The notes under the pieces: generated by a model | Seen by the model: the letters and a program-made list of their open reading frames with translations, nothing else | Told to the model about the DNA's origin: nothing | Database searches by the model: none | Assembly: GCA_937926175.1 (NCBI GenBank) | Contig: CALANV010000035.1 | Location: 18,353 to 82,352 of the forward strand | Length of the DNA: 64,000 bases | DNA from: an uncultured Rhodospirillales bacterium | GTDB taxonomy: Bacteria; Pseudomonadota; Alphaproteobacteria; CACIAM-22H2 | Reading direction: 5' to 3' | In this document: positions 58,757-64,000 of the stretch, one piece after another | Layout of the letters: every line of letters starts with the position of its first letter | Numbering within the stretch: the stretch's first letter is position 1 | Made by a program: the position numbers and the translations under genes

Positions 58757-60615
58757 AGCTGCTGCAGATTCACGAGCCCGGCGAGACACCGCTTCCCCAC
58801 GAGGACGAGCGCGGCCTCGCCATCGGCATCGACCTCGGTACGACGAATACGGTCGTTGCCATTGCGACGAACCAGAAGGCCGAGGTCATCCGCGATGCCA
58901 CCGGCCGCGCGTTGTTGCCCTCCATCGTCGCCTATCGTGACGATGGCGTGCTCGTCGGCGAGCCGGCGCGGCGCGAACTCCTGGAGAATCCCGGGACCGT
59001 CGTCAGTTCGATCAAGCGGCTGATGGGACGCGGTGTCGAGGACGTGAAGGCGCTGGCGGGCGTGCTTCCCTACGAGCTTGCCCCCGCGGCCGAGGGTGGC
59101 ATGGTTCGTCTCAAGCTGGGCGATCGCGTGCTGACGCCGGTCGAGGTATCGGCGGACATCCTGCGCGCGGCGAAATCCCGTGCCGAGGCGGCGCTCGGGC
59201 GCAACGTCGATCGTGCCGTCATCACGGTGCCGGCCTATTTCGACGACGCGGCACGCACGGCGACCCGCGACGCCGCGCGTCTTGCCGGGCTCGAGGTGCT
59301 GCGCCTCGTCAACGAGCCGACGGCCGCAGCACTCGCCTACGGCCTCGACAAGGCGGCCGAAGGCATCTACGCGGTCTATGACCTGGGTGGGGGAACCTTC
59401 GATTTCTCGCTGCTGCGCCTCGAGAAGGGCGTGTTCCAGGTGTTGGCGACCGGCGGCGATGCGGCGCTGGGCGGGGACGATTTCGACCATGCGATCGCCG
59501 CGCGCTTCCTTGCGGAACGCGGCGGGTTCGTGGACGGGGGCGACGTGAAGCTCGCACTCGCGACGGCCCGTCTCGCCAAGGAGTGCTTGACGACCCAGGA
59601 CGAGTGGCAAGGGACGCTCGATCTCGGCGGGCGTCTCTCCCACCATCGTCTGGATCGCGTCACCTTCGAAGGGCTGATCGAGCCGTTCGTCGATCGCACG
59701 ATCGCGATTTCGCGCGGCGTGCTCGAGGACGCAGGTGTCGATCCGAAATCACTCGGTGGGCTCGTGCTCGTCGGCGGGTCGACGCGCGTGCCGCTCGTGC
59801 GCCGCAAGGTGGCGGCGCTGATCGGCCGCGAGCCGCTTGCCGACATCGATCCGGACGAGGTCGTCGCAGTGGGCGCGGCGTTGCAGGCCGAGGCCCTCAC
59901 CGCTGGTTCGGATACGTTGCTGCTCGATGTGACGCCGCTGTCGCTCGGCATCGAGACAATGGGCGGTCTCGTCGAGAAGATCATCGAGCGCAACACGCCG
60001 ATCCCGGTTGCCAAGGCGCAGGAATTCACAACCTTCCAGGACGGCCAGTCGGCGATGATGATTCATGTCGTGCAGGGCGAGCGCGAGATGGTCGACCAGT
60101 GTCGATCGCTGGCGCGCTTCGAGCTGCGCGGCATCCCGCCGATGGTCGCAGGCGCGCCGCGCATCCGTGTCACGTTCGCGGTCGACGCCGACGGCCTGCT
60201 GACGGTCAGCGCCAGGGAAAAGACGACCGGTGTGGAGGCCCATGTCGAGGTCAAGCCCAGCTACGGCCTGAGCGAGGACGAGATGGCTCGCATGCTGCGC
60301 GAGAGCATTGAGCACGCGCGGGAAGACATGGAGCGGCGGCTTCTCGTCGAGGCGAAGGTCGAAGCACGCCGGGGCATCGGTGCGGTCCGCTCGGCGCTCG
60401 CTGCTGACGCCGACCTGCTGTCCCGGGAGGAGCTGGCCGAAATCGAGGCGGCGATCGCGCGGGTCGAGACCGCGCTCTCGGGGCATGACCGGGACGCCGT
60501 CAATGCGGCGGCCGCAGAGCTCGAGAAGATCACCCGTCCGTTCGCCGAGCGGCGCATGGACCGCGGCATTCGGGCGGCTCTCGCCGGGCACCGGATCGAC
60601 GAGCTCGGCTTGTAG
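58753..60615 (+). CDS. hscA: Fe-S assembly chaperone HscA (Hsp70 family)
   Basis: The 620-residue specialised Hsp70 binds the LPPVK motif of IscU and helps release clusters. ATPase motifs are IGIDLGTTNTVVAIA, VYDLGGGTFDFSLLRL and VLVGGSTRVPLVRRKV. The substrate-binding domain starts after about residue 375 (LLLDVTPLSLGIETMGG). Compared with DnaK it has the shorter C terminus usual for HscA and no EEVD-like tail. Start ATG 58753 overlaps the hscB stop. Confidence 0.95.
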   Translation: MKLLQIHEPGETPLPHEDERGLAIGIDLGTTNTVVAIATNQKAEVIRDATGRALLPSIVAYRDDGVLVGEPARRELLENPGTVVSSIKRLMGRGVEDVKALAGVLPYELAPAAEGGMVRLKLGDRVLTPVEVSADILRAAKSRAEAALGRNVDRAVITVPAYFDDAARTATRDAARLAGLEVLRLVNEPTAAALAYGLDKAAEGIYAVYDLGGGTFDFSLLRLEKGVFQVLATGGDAALGGDDFDHAIAARFLAERGGFVDGGDVKLALATARLAKECLTTQDEWQGTLDLGGRLSHHRLDRVTFEGLIEPFVDRTIAISRGVLEDAGVDPKSLGGLVLVGGSTRVPLVRRKVAALIGREPLADIDPDEVVAVGAALQAEALTAGSDTLLLDVTPLSLGIETMGGLVEKIIERNTPIPVAKAQEFTTFQDGQSAMMIHVVQGEREMVDQCRSLARFELRGIPPMVAGAPRIRVTFAVDADGLLTVSAREKTTGVEAHVEVKPSYGLSEDEMARMLRESIEHAREDMERRLLVEAKVEARRGIGAVRSALAADADLLSREELAEIEAAIARVETALSGHDRDAVNAAAAELEKITRPFAERRMDRGIRAALAGHRIDELGL

Positions 60616-60669
60616 GGAAGGGAATGCCATGCCATACGTCACACGTTTTGGAACGGAGTTAGAGTCAGA

Positions 60670-61008
60670 ATGCCGAAGATGACCTTCATCGAGCCGAACG
60701 GTAAGCGTCACGAAGTGGAGGCGCCGGTCGGCCTGTCGGTGCTGGAGATCGCGCACCGCAACAACATCGACCTCGAGGGGGCCTGTGAGGGCTCGCTCGC
60801 CTGCTCGACCTGCCACGTGATCGTGGATCCGGAGGATTACGAGCGGCTGAACGAGCCGACCGAGGACGAAGAAGACATGCTCGATCTCGCCTTCGGCCTG
60901 ACGCATACCTCGCGTCTGGGCTGCCAGATCATCATGACCGAGGAACTCGATGGCCTGACGGTCACGTTGCCGGCGGCCACCCGCAACATGATGGTCGACA
61001 AGGGCTGA
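60670..61008 (+). CDS. fdx: [2Fe-2S] ferredoxin of the ISC system
   Basis: The 112-residue ferredoxin gives electrons for cluster formation on IscU. The ligands are C39, C45, C48 and C85 in the pattern C-x5-C-x2-C and then SRLGCQIIM, with EGSLACSTCHVIV. The acidic surface DEEDMLD near residue 67-73 is usual for adrenodoxin-type proteins. It lies 54 bp after hscA and is followed by iscX. Confidence 0.95.
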   Translation: MPKMTFIEPNGKRHEVEAPVGLSVLEIAHRNNIDLEGACEGSLACSTCHVIVDPEDYERLNEPTEDEEDMLDLAFGLTHTSRLGCQIIMTEELDGLTVTLPAATRNMMVDKG

Positions 61009-61036
61009 ATGCCGGTCGGCGACGGGGGAGGCAAAC

Positions 61037-61240
61037 ATGAAGAAGCTGCGTTGGACCGACGTGCGCGATATTGCGATTGCACTCGAAGACGCCCACCCCG
61101 ACGTCGACGTGGTGAACCTGCGGTTCACCGACCTTTGGAAATGGGTTCAGCAGCTGCCCGAGTTCGACGACGATCCCAACAGGTCGAACGAGAAGATCCT
61201 CGAAGCCATCCAGATAGCATGGCTCGAGGAACGCGGTTGA
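61037..61240 (+). CDS. iscX: Fe-S cluster assembly protein IscX
   Basis: The 67-residue protein starts MKKLRWTDVRDIAIALEDAH and contains VVNLRFTDLWKWVQQLPEF and AIQIAWLEE, the full IscX (YfhJ) pattern. IscX binds IscS and iron and tunes cluster assembly. The ATG at 61037 has GGGGGAGGCAAAC upstream. It closes the core isc operon. Confidence 0.94.
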   Translation: MKKLRWTDVRDIAIALEDAHPDVDVVNLRFTDLWKWVQQLPEFDDDPNRSNEKILEAIQIAWLEERG

Positions 61241-61314
61241 CGCGGCCGGCGTCGCATCGCTGGCTGTCTCGCTCGCGGCCGGTGTCGAAATCATAGCCTG
61301 GCGGTCTGTCGGGC

Positions 61315-62673
61315 ATGGATACGGATTTCGGGCAGGGCATCCGTTCCGCCGTCGCCCGGCTGCTGTTCCGGTCGTGTTTCGACCGCGCCGCGCTTGCCGC
61401 CCTGGGGGACTGGATCTTTCCGGCGTCACGGCTGTGGGCGGCGGCCGAGGCAGCGGACTACGACCTGTCGCGGTTCTGTGCGGACAACCCCGACCTGTGC
61501 CGCGGCGTCACGCATCTCGTCTGGCTGCCGCATGTCCTGGGCAGCCTGCGGACGTTGCGGCTGCGGGCCGTCGAGGCGGAGCGTCGGTGGGACGAGCTCT
61601 TCTTCGGCCACAAGGCTTGCCCGGAGGCGGATCTCATCGCGGCCGAGGCACGGCGCCTCCGTTCCGGGCGCATGTTCCTGGGATCGCGGTTCCTGTTCGC
61701 GCTGGCGGCGCGGACGGCGCGGGTGGAGCCGGTCGCGTGGGACATTCCGCCCGCGGCGGCTTCGGCCGGCGCGATTGCTCGTGCGGATGCGATGTTTCGC
61801 CCGCCTGATCCATGGCCGCCGATCGAGGTTTCCGCGCGCGTCCGGCGGCGGGGGGCGATCGAATATGCCCTGCGTTTTGCGCTGCCGGGTGCCGTCGACG
61901 GCGCGATGGCGTTTGCGCGCGTGTCGGAGCCGCCCGGCATCGCTGATCCCCCGACCGTCATCCATTGCCACGGCTTCGGCGTGGAGGCCGAGCATCTCGA
62001 CCGCATGTTCGACGAGATGCGGCCGCTGGTCTCGGCTGGCGTGCGGGTCGTACGCATGATCCTGCCGTGGCACGGCCGCCGTCGGCGCCCCGGCACCTGG
62101 AGCGGCGAGCCGTTCCTCGCCCAGGCGCCGCTCAGTTGCGGGGCACTGTTCGAGACGGCCGTGCGCGAGCTGGGCGTGCTCGTCGGCTGGGCCCGTTCGA
62201 CCAGCCGCGGTCGCGTGGCGTTGAGCGGCGTGAGCCTCGGTGCGCTGACGGCCCAGCTCGCGGCTGTCCGTCTTCGGGCTTGGCCGAAGACCTGTTGGCC
62301 CGATGCGCTGCTGCTGATCGGCACCAGCGACCGGCTCGATCGCATCGCGTTCGACGGCGCGCTCGCCCGGGTGCTCGGGCTCGATCGTGCCTTGCACGCG
62401 CGCGGCTGGACCCGCGAGGCCCTGACCGGTCTTGGCGCGCTCGCCAGCCCGGTTGGGACGCCGGTCGTCGATCCGGCGCGAATCCTCATGGTGCTCGGAA
62501 CCGTCGACGACGTGACGCCCTTCGACGGCGGCGTGGAGCTTGCCCGCCATTGGCACGTTCCGGCGGCCAACCAGTTCCACCGCCCGCAGGGGCATTTCAG
62601 CGTATCGCTGGGCCTGATCGGGGAGGATGCGCCGCTGCGGCGGCTTGCGGCACTCCTTCGCGGGCGCGGTTGA
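61315..62673 (+). CDS. Alpha/beta hydrolase family protein of unknown substrate
   Basis: The 452-residue protein has an N-terminal helical part of about 170 residues and then an alpha/beta hydrolase domain. The oxyanion region is VIHCHGFGVEAEHLDRMF, the nucleophile elbow LSGVSLGALTAQ has S307, the acid is probably in LGTVDDVTPF and the histidine in RPQGHFSVSL. It has no signal peptide. It lies between iscX and mnmA on the same strand, with short gaps (74 bp and 31 bp). A role in Fe-S or tRNA modification is not evident; it may just be co-transcribed. Confidence 0.8.
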   Translation: MDTDFGQGIRSAVARLLFRSCFDRAALAALGDWIFPASRLWAAAEAADYDLSRFCADNPDLCRGVTHLVWLPHVLGSLRTLRLRAVEAERRWDELFFGHKACPEADLIAAEARRLRSGRMFLGSRFLFALAARTARVEPVAWDIPPAAASAGAIARADAMFRPPDPWPPIEVSARVRRRGAIEYALRFALPGAVDGAMAFARVSEPPGIADPPTVIHCHGFGVEAEHLDRMFDEMRPLVSAGVRVVRMILPWHGRRRRPGTWSGEPFLAQAPLSCGALFETAVRELGVLVGWARSTSRGRVALSGVSLGALTAQLAAVRLRAWPKTCWPDALLLIGTSDRLDRIAFDGALARVLGLDRALHARGWTREALTGLGALASPVGTPVVDPARILMVLGTVDDVTPFDGGVELARHWHVPAANQFHRPQGHFSVSLGLIGEDAPLRRLAALLRGRG

Positions 62674-62704
62674 TCGACCTTCACCAGGCCCTATATTGGC
62701 GCCC

Positions 62705-63829
62705 ATGAATTCGCTCGGAATTGACAAGCGTCCGGCCGACACCCGCATCGTCGTGGCGATGTCCGGCGGCGTCGACTCGTCTGTGACCGCGGCCCTGCTC
62801 GTCGAGCAGGGTTATGACGTCGTCGGCATCACGCTCCAGCTCTACGACCACGGTGCCGCCGTGGGGCGGAAGGGCGCGTGCTGTGCCGGACAGGACATTC
62901 ACGACGCGCGCGACGTCGCCGACCGGCTGGGGATTCCGCATTACGTGCTCGACTACGAAAGCCGCTTCCGTCAGGAGGTCATTGACGCATTTGCGGACTC
63001 CTATGCGCGGGGCGAGACGCCGATCCCGTGCGTCGAGTGCAACCGCACGATCAAGTTCCGGGACCTGGTGGCGACGGCACGCGACCTCGGGGCGGATGCG
63101 CTTGCGACCGGCCACTATGTCCGGCGCGTCGACGGCAGCGAGGGACCGGAACTCCACCGCGCCGCCGATCCGGCGCGCGACCAGAGCTATTTCCTGTTTG
63201 CCACCACGCGCGAGCAATTGGCCTTTCTGCGCTTTCCCCTCGGCGGCATACCCAAGGACGAGACGCGTGCGCTGGCGCGACGCTATGGGCTGGCCGTGGC
63301 CGCCAAGCCCGACAGCCAGGACATCTGCTTCGTGCCGCAGGGCCGGTATGCGCAGCTCGTCGAAAAGCTGCGACCCGAAGCGGCCGAGCCCGGCGAGATC
63401 GTTCACGTCGACGGCACCACGCTCGGCCGGCATGACGGCATCATCAATTTTACGATCGGGCAGCGGCGCGGTCTCGGCGTGACCGACGGCACGGGCGCGC
63501 CGCTCTATGTCGTGCGGCTCGAGCCCGAAAGCCGCCGCGTCGTGGTCGGGCCGAAGGAGGCGCTGGCCACGCAGCGGGTGCCGCTGACCGGTGTCAATTG
63601 GCTGGGCACGGGGACGATTCCGGCCGACGGCATCGAGGTGGAGGTCAAGCTGCGCTCGATGGCCGCAACCGTCCCGGCCACCCTCGTCGCCGGCGCCGAC
63701 GGACGTGCCGAGGTGCGGCTGCACCGGCCCGAATATGGCGTGGCCCCGGGGCAGGCCTGCGTCTTCTACCAGGGCGACCGCGTTTTGGGCGGCGGCTGGA
63801 TCGTGCGTGAGGCACGCCGCGCGGCTTGA
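62705..63829 (+). CDS. mnmA: tRNA-specific 2-thiouridylase MnmA
   Basis: The 374-residue enzyme puts sulfur on uridine 34 of tRNA-Lys, -Glu and -Gln, using sulfur from a cysteine desulfurase. The ATP-pyrophosphatase motif is SGGVDSS at residues 20-26. The catalytic cysteines are C112 (in TPIPCVECNRTIKF) and C208 (in DSQDICFVPQG), with the conserved block GRHDGIINFTIGQRRGLGV further on. Position close to the isc genes makes sense, since IscS or the second desulfurase would feed it. It is the last protein gene in the window. Confidence 0.95.
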   Translation: MNSLGIDKRPADTRIVVAMSGGVDSSVTAALLVEQGYDVVGITLQLYDHGAAVGRKGACCAGQDIHDARDVADRLGIPHYVLDYESRFRQEVIDAFADSYARGETPIPCVECNRTIKFRDLVATARDLGADALATGHYVRRVDGSEGPELHRAADPARDQSYFLFATTREQLAFLRFPLGGIPKDETRALARRYGLAVAAKPDSQDICFVPQGRYAQLVEKLRPEAAEPGEIVHVDGTTLGRHDGIINFTIGQRRGLGVTDGTGAPLYVVRLEPESRRVVVGPKEALATQRVPLTGVNWLGTGTIPADGIEVEVKLRSMAATVPATLVAGADGRAEVRLHRPEYGVAPGQACVFYQGDRVLGGGWIVREARRAA

Positions 63830-63872
63830 AGAATCAAGCACTAAGCAGGGGTCGGGCCGGCGCAGGCCACCC

Positions 63873-63902
63873 TTGACACCGGGTGTCCGCGAAGCATATA
63901 CG
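63873..63902 (+). promoter_or_regulatory. Promoter of the tRNA gene
   Basis: A consensus -35 TTGACA (63873-63878) is followed after 18 bp by TATACG (63897-63902). The tRNA begins 24 bp further on. This is a good sigma-70-type promoter, so the tRNA is probably transcribed separately from mnmA. Confidence 0.6.
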
Positions 63903-63925
63903 CAGGGCCTTCCTTTGGACCCTGT

Positions 63926-64000
63926 GGCGGCGTAGCTCAGTGGTAGAGCAGGGGAATCATAATCCCTTGGTCGGGGGTTCAAATCCCTCCGCCGCTACCA
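63926..64000 (+). tRNA. tRNA with CAT anticodon, probably elongator tRNA-Met
   Basis: The 75-nt sequence folds as a cloverleaf. The acceptor stem is GGCGGCG with CGCCGCT (one G-U pair at the end), the D arm GCTCAGTGGTAGAGC, the anticodon stem GGGGA with TCCCT around the loop ATCATAA (anticodon CAT), the T arm GGGGG with TTCAAAT and CCCTC, and an encoded CCA at the window end. The paired first base and the loop sequence rule against initiator Met. An isoleucine tRNA with lysidine-modified CAT is the other possibility. Confidence 0.9.

Noticed and set aside
1..64000. CRISPR arrays, insertion sequences, prophage or attachment sites
   Set aside because: No regularly spaced repeats, transposase or integrase motifs, or terminal inverted repeats were seen. 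The only tandem repeat is the 21-bp pair before prfB.

Overview
The window is 64 kb of GC-rich, densely coding bacterial chromosome. The gene content points to an alphaproteobacterium. It carries an NDUFA12-type complex I accessory subunit, the conserved block NDUFA12 / MCE protein / DUF2155 / aat facing aroQ-accB-accC, a class II (B12) ribonucleotide reductase, an RNase E with an acidic insert in its S1 region, and a fold-III ornithine decarboxylase behind a long leader. A complete ISC iron-sulfur operon (iscR, iscS, iscU, iscA, hscB, hscA, fdx, iscX) is found only in some alphaproteobacterial lineages, so a deep-branching or Rhodospirillales-like member is plausible. No rRNA is present to settle this. 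I see no transposase, integrase, phage gene or CRISPR array.

Layout. 1-7100: an accessory catabolic island. A leftward operon (two-component flavin monooxygenase, SMP-30 lactonase, flavin reductase) diverges from a TRAP transporter (dctQ, dctM, dctP), followed by a TetR regulator. Two matching operator-like palindromes lie in the two promoter regions. 7275-13226: a lipoprotein, nrdJ with NrdR-box-like sites upstream, and a DUF6352-type protein. 13342-17898: NDUFA12, MCE and DUF2155 genes facing aat, accC, accB and aroQ. 18000-19570: ornithine decarboxylase with a structured leader and a candidate leader peptide. 19704-26390: an EamA exporter, then tyrosine/homogentisate catabolism (MarR, hppD, hmgA, fumarylacetoacetase, GNAT, maiA).

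26394-32192: a DsbA-like thiol oxidoreductase, a DUF3047 lipoprotein, an M48-TPR protease, a diverged gamma-glutamyltransferase and an aminotransferase. 32513-41626: rne, a cell-wall amidase, PBP1a, a small unknown protein and prfB with its programmed +1 frameshift. 41674-53143: a GYD protein, a peroxiredoxin with a histone-like tail, glnE, a YihY-type membrane protein, an AsmA/YhdP-type protein, tyrS, anmK and an alpha/beta hydrolase.

53235-64000: a sulfur and Fe-S region. An IscR type 1 box overlaps the promoter of cysE-iscR-(second cysteine desulfurase)-iscS-iscU-iscA-hscB-hscA-fdx-iscX. A hydrolase, the tRNA thiolase gene mnmA and a CAT-anticodon tRNA follow. The operon links cysteine synthesis, sulfur mobilisation, cluster assembly and tRNA thiolation.

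The most notable items are the ornithine decarboxylase leader, where a short reading frame ends inside a terminator-like hairpin; the IscR box and double cysteine desulfurase arrangement; the repeated operator of the catabolic island; the zinc-ribbon HscB; and the lysine/alanine-rich tail on the peroxiredoxin. Functions are assigned from recognised motifs and gene order; no database search was run.
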